NCBI GenBank assembly: GCA_030762175.1 | Contig: CM060837.1 | Coordinates: 6,652,001 to 6,716,000, forward strand | Direction of reading: 5' to 3' | DNA from: Metallyticus violacea | Taxonomy: Eukaryota; Arthropoda; Insecta; Mantodea; Metallyticidae | DNA length: 64,000 bases | Part shown: positions 1 to 9,674 of the stretch, in pieces | Numbering within the stretch: position 1 is the first letter of the stretch | Layout: every line of letters starts with the position of its first letter | Position numbers and translations under genes: made by a program | Notes under the pieces: model-generated | The model's input: only the letters and a program-made list of their open reading frames with translations | Told to the model about the DNA's origin: nothing | The model's database searches: none

Positions 1-239
1 TTGTACCTATAAAGAGATTTTTGATTGATACGTCTATTCTAAGCACGTGATAAACACCGAAAATGACAATGAATATATGTATATATATAGACAAAAAGAA
101 AAAAGGATAAAACACTTAGAAAGTCACAGATTAACTAATTTAATTTAATTTAATTTACTGTAGAGGTGTTTTTTATTTTTTTTCTGTTTTATAGTTAGTG
201 TTATTTTAATTGCATTTTATTGTGTTATTTTATTTGTCA
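1..239. other. AT-rich DNA, no gene seen
   Basis: AT-rich sequence with short simple runs such as repeated TTTAATTTAA near 138-158. No coding, RNA or transposon signal could be supported. Confidence 0.5.
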
Positions 240-655
240 TTTATATATATGCATGCATATAAGTGTCTGTTAATCGATTGGTCGAGTCGGTCTGGTAAAA
301 TTGGACCATTAGGGAGGGGTTTATCTAAAGCGAAACTTTTAAAAAGAATAAAAATCGCTCTAGCGGCCGCAATTTTTGTTTTTTCTCAACAAAACTCTGT
401 ACATTTCATTAAGATAAATTAATAAAAATAGTTTCTTAAAATCAGGGTAATCGGGCAATTAGGATTGGGGGTTTTCCTCAAAATCGAGTAGGAAATAAAA
501 CAAAATTAAAAAAACGTTCTAGCGGCCGTATTTTAATTCTTTTAAAGGAAACTCATAATTATCCATTGAAAAAAAAAGACAAATATTTTCTGAAAATCAA
601 TGAAATAGGATAATTAAAAAGGGAGTTTACTGAAAACTAACGTTTAAAAAAGTTA
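240..655 (+). repeat. Repeat X, copy 1 (unclassified interspersed repeat)
   Basis: It shares with 4366-4620 and 18291-18860 an opening of the form GT-rich / TGTTAA, then about 150-bp subunits built on 'GCTCTAGCGGC-GCAATTTTTG', 'CAACAAAACTC', 'AAATAAAACAAGAAA', 'TGAAAATCAGTGAAA' and 'TTAGG-GTGGGGGT'. In this copy the CTAGCGGCCG core occurs near 360 and again near 520, so about two subunits are present. There is no coding capacity, no terminal inverted repeat and no poly-A tail. It could be a non-autonomous element with internal tandem repeats (Helitron-like elements can look like this) or an old satellite fragment. Class undetermined. Confidence 0.5.
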
Positions 656-1123
656 TAATATATACATGTAATTCGCCTTATAGATGTTTCAGATAGCTCC
701 AGTTTTCGAGAAATCTCTCTAGTTGAAAAAAATATTCTTGCAAGCAATTGACAGTTTTCATAAGAATACAAACTTCTCCATTTTGACTACAAACGAACTG
801 ACAAATTAAACTTAAATAGCACAGGCCTGAAATAGGTCTGCTCTAGTTGTTACTATTACAGCAACTGGTGTTTGTTTGGCAACAATGTATACTCCTCCAA
901 CAATGAATGCACCATAACAAACACGTTATTGTAGGCAACAATGTACCGTATAATGTTCAGTGAGGGATAGATGAGTTATATGATAAATATACTAAATTAA
1001 TTTAAAAACACGTGAGTCTAATAATACGATCAAGAACTGTAAGAAGACAGAAAATGTGTTTCTACCCTCCTCCAGCCATGGTCGACATTGCGGCCTCCGT
1101 TATTTTGTTTACCTCTTTCAACC
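656..1123. other. No gene seen
   Basis: Unassigned AT-rich sequence between repeat X and the first mariner fragment. No motif or repeat match within the window was noticed. Confidence 0.4.
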
Positions 1124-1449
1124 CAATGCTTCAAAGCTTTCTCGACCCGTTCGAAAAAGTTTGACCCATTCTTTTACGAATGGGTGGGGGTGCTTCGCCA
1201 TATACACCGTCCAATCGCTGTTTAATTTCATTAGGAGTAAATCCTTCTTTTGGAAGAACTTAATAACAGGTCGATACTCCATATTCAACATGTCACAATC
1301 TTCTACATATAGCCTTCTTTATGCAACTATATCTGAACAACTGGACACAGTTATAGCTGCAATTATTTACTTAACAGATATGGTATGACACCAGATAAGG
1401 CATTTGTGAAGGCGATAACCCTTATCAGCGTGGCCGGAAACTTATGGAT
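1124..1449 (-). mobile_element. Mariner Mar-A, 5'-end fragment
   Basis: On the minus strand it begins with a remnant of the Mar-A inverted repeat (CCATAAGTTTCCGGCC, with TATA replacing the outermost bases at about 1449). It runs through the 5' untranslated stretch into the transposase N-terminus, which reads MEYRPVIKFF followed by a decayed helix-turn-helix. The same sequence is at 19948-20327, 24103-24977 and 49216-50461. It stops near the segment encoding FRTGRESFEA, with an 8-bp deletion near 1178 and a small insertion near 1134 that break the frame. The catalytic domain is absent. Confidence 0.8.
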
Positions 1450-2198
1450 ATATATTTTCAATGCCTCAAGGGGTTCATTTAGTTCAGTGTCGAAATACTT
1501 TAATTTTAACAATGTTGAAGTATAACACACGGCGTCAGAGAGCATACCCGCCAATTAAATACAGTACGAAAGTGTCAGATAATAGCGGGGATTTTTTGGG
1601 TGATTCATTCGGGTTAAATGGGGTAAGTTATTGTAATTCCCACATAACCGTGTCATAAAGTCCATAATCATTTCTATTACCCTTATTAATGTGTTTTATA
1701 TTGTGTGTTACACAACTTGCATTTCACCGATAACTACTGAATTTCATTATTTATCACTGTTTTGTACAGCATACGAGAGTAATGTATGCACATTTAACCT
1801 GCGAGCATAACAAACGGCGAACAACAACTTTGTGGTGTTTAACATGGGGTGCGCGACCGCCGCTTTGTTTGAAAGTATTCATTAACCTATGCCATAAAGA
1901 AAAGTGTAGAGAACGGCCTAAGTTGTGATCATTTTCTAAATATTTAAATTGCATCAACAACTTTTGATTCTTTTTATTATAAGCAGAAAGGTAAACTAAC
2001 ACTAAAAATGTTTTTTTTTTTTTAAAAACTACTTGATTTTCTGAAGTATATATATTAACAACAATTGGAATTACACCCTTTAGAAGTGAAAAATAATAAC
2101 CAAGCAATTATTATTTATAGAAAAATACTTAAGACACCCGTTAACTTAATTAAAGAATGTCAACCTAGAATTAAATCAATGAATATAATGCGGCCGCT
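1450..2198. other. No gene seen
   Basis: Mixed-composition DNA with short open frames on both strands but no recognisable protein motif. A T-run lies near 2010-2023. Confidence 0.4.
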
Positions 2199-2230
2199 AG
2201 AGCGTAACACACCCACATACTATATTTCTG
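2199..2230 (-). repeat. Repeat X head fragment
   Basis: The minus strand reads GT-rich / GTTACGCTCTAGCGGCCGC, matching the head of repeat X at 18325-18358. Only about 30 bp is recognisable. Confidence 0.35.
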
Positions 2231-2494
2231 TCGTCCTTTTTGATGCCTAATGCGTAGGATCGCTGGAAATTTCAAGAACTTTTTCAAAAATAATTTCATT
2301 GTTACAACAGCAATTCCTTCGGAACTCGCCTACAAGAAGATGTACACAAATAAAGTTTTACAAGATGGTGACTGTTCCCATTCGCTTACGGTAATGAAAA
2401 TCAGACAATAGAAAGATCGAACAATAGAGTAATTGAAGCCAAAACGATCAACAGTGGCATTGAACGTTTTACATAAACAGCAAATTGTAAATAT

Positions 2495-3264
2495 CAGAGG
2501 GTACTAAAAATTATACACCCTTACAGTAGATATTTAATATATTTTAAAATTGTACCGAAAAACAACAGTAATGTGTAGTATGATGTTCTGTAAACAGATG
2601 CAACTCACATTACGTTATGCTAGCGTTGCTACAACAAAATGGAGCCAAGATTATCGTTTGAACAGCGGAAAGTAATTTTGAAGTTGTATTGGAAAACCGA
2701 GAATGTTGTTGAAGTTCAAAGGCAATGGAGACGTGTGTACAGAACAGAACCGCCAACGCGAGTAACAATTGCACGCATTCGAGACAAATTTGAGACTCAT
2801 GGTACCGTATGCGATATTTACAAGGGCAGATCTGGGAGACCTCGCACAGCAACAAGCCCCGCGCACTGGATCCAAGAACTATCCAAGGCACTGGATAGGA
2901 CGAAGAGGTCCGATTGAGTTTCCACAGCGTTCCCGGATCTAACTCCGTTAGACTTCTACCTATGGGTAACTCTTAAGGATGTTGTATACCGTAGAAAACC
3001 AGCTACACTGACAGCACTTCGGGAAGAAATTGAAACGGCATGTGCTGCAATTGCTGAGGACACTTTCGTAAACGTTGCTCAATCAGTAGTTCAACGTACT
3101 CAGAAGTGTATCGACGTCGATGGTGGGCATTTTGAGCAATTGTTGTAACTGTAAAAGTCTAAGATGATTAGTGCTCATCATTTTCTGTTTGTGTTAATTC
3201 AGTTTTGTTATGTTAACAGAGTTTTTTCTTTGATTGAAGTGTGTATACTTTATTGGCACCCTCT
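2495..3264 (+). mobile_element. DUF4817/Tc-like non-autonomous element, copy 1
   Basis: A 770-bp element with short terminal inverted repeats: CAGAGGGTACTAAAAATTAT at the left, and the complement of TATTGGCACCCTCTG at the right. A TA follows the right end, as expected for Tc/mariner target duplications; the left flank is ATAT. The frame at 2639-2917 encodes a DUF4817-type helix-turn-helix (FEQRKVILKLYWKTENVVEV, later RIRDKFETHGTV and GRSGRPRTAT). It then jumps directly into the end of a DDE domain (GRRGPIEFP...). The central transposase region, including the first two catalytic acids, is missing. The same junction, at GCACTGGATCCAAG, occurs at 22018-22965 and 42477-43245. A single-base loss near 2930 shifts the C-terminal part out of frame. 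Non-coding in practice. Confidence 0.82.
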
Positions 3265-4032
3265 GTATTTAACTTAAGTGATAGATTTAATAATTTGAAA
3301 TGTTATTGGTTTAAACAAAGACAAAGAATGGCAAATGCCAAACTTTCCAAAATATTTTCAACTACATACCAAAAAGAAAGAGAAAATTAAATACAAAGGA
3401 CTTCTGAAGCGAGACACAAATACCAGAATGGTATGTGGAACGAAAATAAAAATCTTAATTTTGTTGATATTCTCTTTCAAAAAATTCTGCAAGGCATGGC
3501 ATTTGCAACATGCAAATAAACCGACTTTAGGTGGTCAGTCAGAAAGATTTCAAACAAGTGGCAGTAATTTTTGATCCTAAGTGACGAGCAGAAAGATTTA
3601 GCGTTGCGCATTTTAATCCGGTGCGAAAACCAGTTGGTTTTCTGAAAATACGATTCTCCTCTTCCCTTCCTCCGCCACCGGCACAAATCTCCCACCCATT
3701 TCATGTTGGCAATTAAAAAGAGATTGCAATTTAGCGGGGAATGAGTAATCCTTTTTTTTTTTTTTTTTTTTCCCCATACCGTGAAAGCTTTATGTATTAT
3801 TTAATTACATTAGACTCCTGCAGAGACAAAATAATAACAAATCTGGTTTTCCTGGGATCTGCTTTGCGCAAATTAATGTCTGCAACAACATTTTTATTAC
3901 TTAATTGTGGAACTTAGGAATCAGGAGTGAAATATGCTATGCCGGTTGGTATTTTCCATTAACTACTAACACAGTTCGATTTTCGCTGCATAAGCTCACA
4001 GTGGACACCTGACTATGTTGGTTAGGAGAATA
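3265..4032. other. No gene seen; T20 tract
   Basis: No supported coding signal. A 20-base T tract lies at about 3752-3771, perhaps the tail of an unrecognised retroelement on the minus strand. Confidence 0.4.
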
Positions 4033-4113
4033 CTAGGGTAGGTCCATAAGTTTCCGGCCTCTCGATAAGGACTATCGCCTTCACAAAAGCCTTATCTGTA
4101 AATAAATGCAGCT
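4033..4113 (+). mobile_element. Mariner Mar-A, solo 5' end
   Basis: It begins with an intact Mar-A inverted repeat (GGGTAGGTCCATAAGTTTCC at about 4036), preceded by TA. It continues through 'GACTATCGCCTTCACAAAAG' to GCAGCT. About 20 bp is missing relative to other copies, between two direct CTTATCT repeats. No transposase sequence remains. Confidence 0.75.
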
Positions 4114-4294
4114 CTTCCAAAACCTGTATATTCATATTTATGAAACGAAACCAATTATGTCCAACACATTTTAGCGAATTCGGAAGGAATGTAGTAGCTA
4201 TTGTGGTTGTAGGCATGAAAATATTTTTAAAAGATTCTTCAAATCTCCATCGATTCTACTTACTAGACACAAATAATGACAATTTTATAAATTT

Positions 4295-4298
<4 letters not shown>

Positions 4299-4336
<38 letters not shown>

Positions 4337-4365
4337 TATGGGTGTGTGTGTGTGTGTGTGTGTGT
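4299..4365. repeat. (CA)n-(TG)n inverted microsatellite
   Basis: A (CA) run at 4299-4329 is followed by GCACACATATGGG and a (TG) run at 4342-4365. The two halves are reverse complements and could fold into a hairpin. The TG half runs directly into the head of repeat X (GTTAACGCTC). Confidence 0.95.
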
Positions 4366-4620
4366 TAACGCTCAATTAACAAACCATTCGTGGAATTCTT
4401 TTACCAGCAAAATTCGACCATTGGGAGTGGGGGTTTGCCTAATCGAAAATTTAAAAACTACTCAACTGCCGCAATTTTTATTATTCTCAAAGAAACACGG
4501 TGTATGCAATTGAAATAAAACAAGAAAAAACATTTCTGAAAATCATGTAAAGCAGACCATTAGGAACTGGGGTAACCTGAAAACAAGTGTTATAATCCTC
4601 GAACTTTGGATTAAGACGGC
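4366..4620 (+). repeat. Repeat X, copy 2 (5' part)
   Basis: It starts GTTAACGCTCAATTAACAAAC after the TG run. It matches the 18291-18860 copy through 'AGCAAAATTCGACCATTGGG', 'GTGGGGGTTTGCC', 'GCCGCAATTTTTATTATTCT' and 'GAAAATCATGTAAAGCAGAC'. The family's tail motif (GTTGCTGAGGAATTC) is found again only at 5880-5975, so this copy may be split by the sequence between. Confidence 0.5.
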
Positions 4621-4739
4621 CAAGGGGCAGATATGGCATAAAAAGGAATTATTACTGTCAACATTAACAATTGGATATTCCCGCCAAGCGGGATGGGACG
4701 GAGGGAATAGTCTGCGCATGAGCATAAGCAAATAATCGT

Positions 4740-5715
4740 ACTTACTGTTACAGATGGCGGCCGTCCTGCGGCTTCAGTACCGAACGGCAGCGGAAAAAAT
4801 CTAATTACAGAGAATGCTGGAGTAATACGGAGGGATATACAAATCTTACTTGCCCGTACCCGTAGAGAAGTTCTCGAGCGGCAAGAGCTCCTGTCTCGAG
4901 CGGCTGCGTAGAGAGGCGATCTCCTCAGTTCCGAACGGGAGAGCGGAATAATTTTTATTTGTTTGCTTGACTGCTTTATAAAAGTGTAAATATTCCATAT
5001 AACTATTTTGTTAAAAGTAATGTAACTTATGCGTTCTTCGTAACTTTCTGGCTGCAATATGTTCTTCCATGTTACAAAAATAATAGTTTTTCACTTTTAT
5101 CATGCGTTGTCTTATTGGAATTTGCGATTAATTAACACACGCATACATATAACAAATACCAAAAAGCCTTTTTACAGCCCATGTGAGCCTGAGCTTTACC
5201 GGGACGACCGCTGCGCCTTTACCTTCATCACGTAATGTCATTGGTAGAGTACAGTATTGGGAAGCACGTGATCAGCACACCGCATCCCACTGATCACTAT
5301 ATCGCGGCTTACTAGATCGGAGATCGCCATCTCTCCATCCTAATTGTCCTCACGAGGCTGGATGGATACCGTTCCAGATCTCCCTATCTTAAAATAATTC
5401 CTAAGAATGTGCCGGGAATCGAACCCAGGCCTCCCGGGCAACAGTCAGCAAAGCTAACCACTAGACCAAGAAGGTGGTCATATATATAAAATCCTAACGC
5501 TAAAGCTAACTGCGGATAAACCTTAGAAACTGGTGGACTCAGTGGTTTGCCACGGCTCGCTACGGCATCACGGCATACGCTCGCCTCCTTTTCGTAAATA
5601 TAAATTGATACCAGTGATCTTTGATTCCAACAGAAAAACCCGCTATCGCTCGGATATGGAGCGGGACTGGAGCTCTTGCCACTCGAGAATTTCTCTGCGG
5701 GTTAGGAAAAGTTAG
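4740..5715. repeat. GC-richer block with inverted repeat arms
   Basis: The segment near 4849-4895 is the inverted counterpart of 5668-5710, sharing GGAGCTCTTGCC, CTCGAGAA and TTCTCT with few mismatches. The arms bracket about 770 bp that includes a SINE C copy (5176-5482). The left side also carries two GTTCCGAACGG/GTACCGAACGG repeats. It may be a decayed foldback-type element or an inverted duplication. No transposase reading frame was recognised. Confidence 0.4.
5176..5482 (-). mobile_element. SINE C, copy 1 (tRNA-derived)
   Basis: The minus strand opens with a tRNA-like head at about 5482-5407. It has an A-box-like TGGTCTAGTGG and a perfect B box GGTTCGATTCC, resembling the tRNA-Glu/Asp type. 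A non-tRNA body follows, with 'CCTCGTGAGGACAATT', 'ATCGCGG', 'GTGCTGATCACGTG' and 'GCGGTCGTCCCGGTAAAGC'. The second copy at 40949-41262 aligns over the whole length. A pol III-transcribed retroposon; the partner LINE was not identified. Confidence 0.8.
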
Positions 5716-5879
5716 TGTATGTACTCTATCGACCTTGGTAGTGTAAAGTGTACAATAAATATAGACGGAGAGAACACAGCTAAGTTCATTGAAAACGTTA
5801 CGCTGATATTATAAGAGCAAATAGAATACGGAAATAGTATATACTTTTCAGCCTGAAAGTTATGTTTTTATTTAGAGTT

Positions 5880-5975
5880 ACTTGATTTTTACTACATTCT
5901 CTGCGCAAGCGCTCTGTAATAACTTTAACTAATTCAACTTGCTGAGGAATTCGCAGTTTCTCCGTGAAGGACTTT
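5880..5975 (+). repeat. Repeat X tail fragment
   Basis: 'GCGCTCTGTAATAAC' followed by 'CTTGCTGAGGAATTCGCAG' matches the tail of the 18291-18860 copy (GCGCTCTACAATAATAAC, then GTTGCTGAGGAATTCACA). Confidence 0.45.
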
Positions 5976-6869
5976 TAATTTTTTTACAGTGTTGCGTGCC
6001 CAAAGATTTTACACAATCACTTCATAATATTTGGATTTATTAGTAAAAGATATAAAATGTAAAATAAGTTAATATTTTTTTAGAGGTTGACAGTTTTTCC
6101 TTACTTCTACGAAAAAATATTTCTTACACAACTGACTTAGAAAAACGTAAAATTGAGTTTTAAATTGGAACGTCATCGGCCTTTTTCCTGAACTATTTCT
6201 TGTTTCAGAAGTTAATAGTTTGCTTCATTGGTATGAGCAAGGCATCAACTCTGTAAGTGGCTATTTCCCGATTTTTTCAAGCACTGTTATATATTTTTAA
6301 AACAATTACTGAGTACGGGCAGCATATAATTAAATTACGAACTCGCAGTTTAATGAAAATACCAGTTAAGTTAGAAAAACCCTCTGCACATGTAACACGA
6401 TTATGATCATTGTGATGTTTGATGTGTTAAAATAAGAGGAATAAAGTTGTAAAAACAAAACGGGAGCGTTACATGGCAACCAAATCATCCGAAATGAATG
6501 CTGCCGCTTGTGTTCACTGAACAAGAATATATAGATTTTTCTACACTCCATTAATTCTTAAAATTGTAAATTTCGCTTAAAGGCTATGTGGTAAATATCC
6601 AGAATTGCGGTTCTGGTGTTTCCTCGGGAATCATTAAAAATGTGCGGATCAAAGCTTGGCGTATTGAGCCAAGTTTTAGAGACAAAATTGTTTCAACAGC
6701 TCTTATAGAAGGTTAATAATAATATACTTATTAGTATAGAGTACTAGCTGACAATTAAAAGATTTTAGAATACAGAACTACTGATGCTAAAATAAATTGA
6801 CGTTTTTTAGAACCATAACCACATCATTGTATTTCGCACTCTTGGTCTCCATGCGTGTTCGTAGCGCCG
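5976..6869. other. No gene seen
   Basis: Unassigned AT-rich DNA up to the proposed piggyBac left end. Confidence 0.4.
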
Positions 6870-7171
6870 TTAACCTTCCTAATGCTAAACGGGGCCCTTC
6901 TGGACTCCAGTATTAATTTTTCAATTAAATATATTATAAAAAATGTGTTTATCGGACGCCAGTTTCTTAATGTGTCTTAAATGTATTACATTTCAGGATT
7001 AATAAACAGTCGTTCAAAATATACGAACGATTTTAAAAATAAATATTAATATAGGTGTCACTTAACCCCTCGTGACTTTGGTTTACATATTCATTTTTCA
7101 GAAGTTGGTAATAAATAAATGCACTCTTCTGGTTTATTGTCTGCCATTGTTGTCATGTATTTCTCAACTTA

Positions 7172-7215
7172 ATATCTCGCATATGTTAATTATTTAATTA
7201 ACATATGCGAGATAT
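7172..7215. repeat. Near-perfect 44-bp palindrome
   Basis: Two 21-bp arms, each containing TCTCGCATATG or its complement CATATGCGAGA, are perfectly complementary and separated by only two bases. Short TTGATAATTGATAATTAAC repeats follow. It lies in the 5' non-coding part of the proposed piggyBac element. It could extrude as a cruciform; function unknown. Confidence 0.9.
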
Positions 7216-7416
7216 ATTAACATGTTGTTAATTGATAATTGATAATTAACATATTGTCAATTATTTCATTGTTGAGTTCAAAGTTTACTTCCAGTCTCTG
7301 AAAATAAAAGAATTGCCCGTACCCCTGAATGCCTGCATTCCCAAATCACAATAAAGAAAGCAGATACACGGTGTTACTAGGGAATAATATTAATAATAAT
7401 ATTTTTTGTGAAAATT

Positions 7417-7790
7417 AAACTAAACTAACCTAACATGTGAAAAGTAACATTTATTGTATTAAGAATAGTGCAAAAAATTATAAACATTAAAAATGGCAAC
7501 AAGTTAGAACGTGTTATTATATAGTAACGTTATTTGTTTATTTATTTTTTTAAACTTAAACTAAACTAACCGAATCGAACGTAACCTAACGCATGAAAAG
7601 TAGCATTTATTCCATTAAGAACAGGTAAAAAATGTGTTTTTTATATAGCAATATTATATTTTTATGTTCTATTATTATTTGTTAAGCTTCAACTAAACTA
7701 ACCTTACCTGACGTATGAAAAAATTACATTTATTCGATTTAGAATAATGTAGAAAAATTATGAAGATTAAAAAAAACTAGTAACGTTTAT
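7417..7790 (+). repeat. Three imperfect ~140-bp tandem repeats
   Basis: AACTAAACTAACC starts at 7418, 7559 and 7691 (spacings 141 and 132). Each is followed by CTAAC/CTGAC, GAAAA, a TTACATTTATT-like block, AGAATA and A-rich sequence, so the units share order as well as the opening motif. Confidence 0.75.
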
Positions 7791-7827
7791 TCTGAGAGAA
7801 AAATAATTGCAAATAAAAAAATTGAAT

Positions 7828-7886
7828 GGTGAATCGAACCCATAACCTTCACAACATTAGCACAACGCTCTAACCTAGGCTTCATG
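7828..7886 (-). repeat. tRNA-like sequence (SINE head or tRNA pseudogene)
   Basis: The minus strand contains CCTAGGTTAGAGCGTTGTGC, then GGTTATGGGTTCGATTCACC, that is, a B box GGTTCGATTCA, followed by a T-rich stretch that could terminate pol III. The acceptor stem is not convincing and no body repeat was matched in the window. It lies inside the proposed piggyBac element, so it may be a later insertion. Confidence 0.4.
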
Positions 7887-8039
7887 CTCGGTGTGGAAAT
7901 TACTCGCCTAAAGTAATTGGGGCTACTAAAATCGTAACCAGTCGGCAGTCTTCGCTACTGTTCGAGACTTCAGGCCTCAGGTGCGTTCAGCGGGTACGGA
8001 AAAGTAATAAAATAATAAAATCCGTCAGCTTTGTTCCTG

Positions 8040-9566
8040 GCCTTTAAACATATTGCTATGCAATCGGTCAGAAAATATGAAAGTGGAGAAGAGAAGCACA
8101 TAATTTGAATAAAAATGATGTAGAGAACGTTTTGTGTATAACATTGGAGATAAACAAGATATTTTCTGAGATGTGTTGGAAAACGAAGGTGATGAACAAG
8201 AATGCGATTCAGAAAACAGTAGAGTAACGAGGTACGTAATGATGTTACTCGTCATTTTATTGTCAAGAATGGTACAGCTGGTCAACTCGCACAACACACA
8301 ATATCATTATGATGCTCCCAGATTTGACGAATTCATCTAAAAAGTTCCAATATGTAAGTGATTCATTCAGATTATCTTTAATTTCACCAGTAAAAAGGGC
8401 GCAATCTGTTTATGAGCTGTAAAGACAAAAATCTGAATAAGAAAAATAATGGAAGGCGACAGACAGTGTTGAAATGTATGCATTTTAGACGTTCTCATGA
8501 CAATGGGTGCATTGAAAGCCAATCGGGAATTTGTGGTCTGCAGATGTGATGTACAAGAGGAATATATTCCTTGCTGCAATGTCCCCATGTTGGATTTCAC
8601 CGGTTACCGCATTTCATTATATTTGATGACATAAGAAATAACGATGATCAAACAAAAGTCTGCAGTAAGAGATATTTTGGAAATATTTGTTGGTAATTGT
8701 AAATGTAACTACAATTCTCCATCACATGTAACAATTGATTTCATTACAGGGCGCTGTCTCTTCCGTGTGTTCATGAAACCTGCCGAGTACAGCATTAAAA
8801 GTTGAGCTCTGGAGTTGTCAAAACTTCATATGCTTTGAATGTACGAGATGTACACACGGGTAAGAATGGAAACATCAGTGAAAAGAATCAAGAGAAACAA
8901 GTGGTACTGGGTTTGACACACTCTCTTCGAGGAGGAGTGACTACTGACAACTTTTTCAAGTAGGAACCGATTGCAAAAGAATATACAAAAAGAACTTGAC
9001 ATTTGTGTAACCATGAGACAAAACAAGCCAGATATACTGAAATAACTGCTTCCCAATTCTCCAAAACCAGAGAAATGCCCAATGTTTTGTCTCAACAATG
9101 AAATGACAATTACAAACAAAGGAAAATGTAATTTTGATAAGCGCCATGCATCATGACGTGCAAACTGGAGGTGAAAGTCAAGGCCATAAACCTGATATAA
9201 TTCTTCACTACAGCAACACTAAAGATAATTTGGATAGGATGGACAAATGTTAACGAGTACTCTGTGAGCACACAAGAAGAAGATGGCATATGTCATTTCC
9301 TTGATCTTGGTTGATATAAGAGGTCTAAATTCTTTCATCATATGGAGAAAAAGCTGCTTATTGACTAGAAGACTTTTCTTTCTACAACTTGGAAAGAAAT
9401 GGAGAATATGGTTCCTCAACAAGAAGCCTCGGACACGGAAGAAAATGTCAATGCCAGCTTTATGCAAGGAACACAGACAGAAAGACAAGAATGAAGTGTG
9501 AAAACTGTCATAAATATGTGCGCTAAGACAGTAAAGAAAATAGTGTGTCTGAACTGTAAGGACTGA
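8040..9566 (+). pseudogene. piggyBac transposase pseudogene
   Basis: Many frameshifts and stops, but the piggyBac order can be followed. An acidic N-terminus (DVLENEGDEQECDSENS, about 8172) is followed by GTAWS (about 8273), then NLWSADVMYKRNIFLAAMS (about 8531) and FDDIRNND (about 8620). RDILEIFVGNCKCNY and VTIDFITGRCLFRVFMKPAE follow (about 8668-8790; this D corresponds to the first catalytic acid, but the usual E after it is lost). Next come TGKNGNISEKNQEK (about 8858) and GVTTDNFFK (about 8937, second catalytic D), then DICVTMRQNKPDI (about 8998). Last are VILISAMHHDVQTGG (about 9129), KPDIILHYSNTKDNLDRMDK (about 9189, third catalytic D) and GLNSFIIW (about 9322). Cysteine pairs near 9499-9566 (CENC, CLNC) are remnants of the C-terminal zinc-binding tail. 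Active family members cut and paste DNA at TTAA; this copy cannot encode a protein. Confidence 0.88.
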
Positions 9567-9674
9567 CCGCTATATATAAAGTTTTCTTTGGAAGTAGTCA
9601 TGATTTCTCAACAGACTGTACGTCAGTCACTATGCAAGTTTAAACTTGCGCTTATGTATATTTTGATAGGTTAA

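Larger units (their letters stand above)
6874..9670 (+). mobile_element. Probable full-length piggyBac element (dead)
   Basis: The decayed transposase at about 8040-9566 is piggyBac type. Looking outward, a TTAA at 6870-6873 is followed by CCTTCCTAATGC and, about 20 bp in, the palindrome CTGGACTCCAG, as expected of a piggyBac 5' end with subterminal inverted repeats. A second TTAA at 9671-9674 follows ...TTTGATAGG. The implied length of about 2.8 kb suits the superfamily. The two ends resemble each other only weakly, so the boundaries are an inference from TTAA position, size and terminal CC/GG. Inside lie a 44-bp palindrome (7172-7215), three tandem units of about 140 bp (7417-7790) and a tRNA-like sequence (7828-7886). 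Confidence 0.55.

Noticed and set aside
7172..7215. Palindrome as a replication origin or rho-independent terminator
   Set aside because: No evidence for either in a eukaryotic AT-rich transposon context; reported only as a structural feature.
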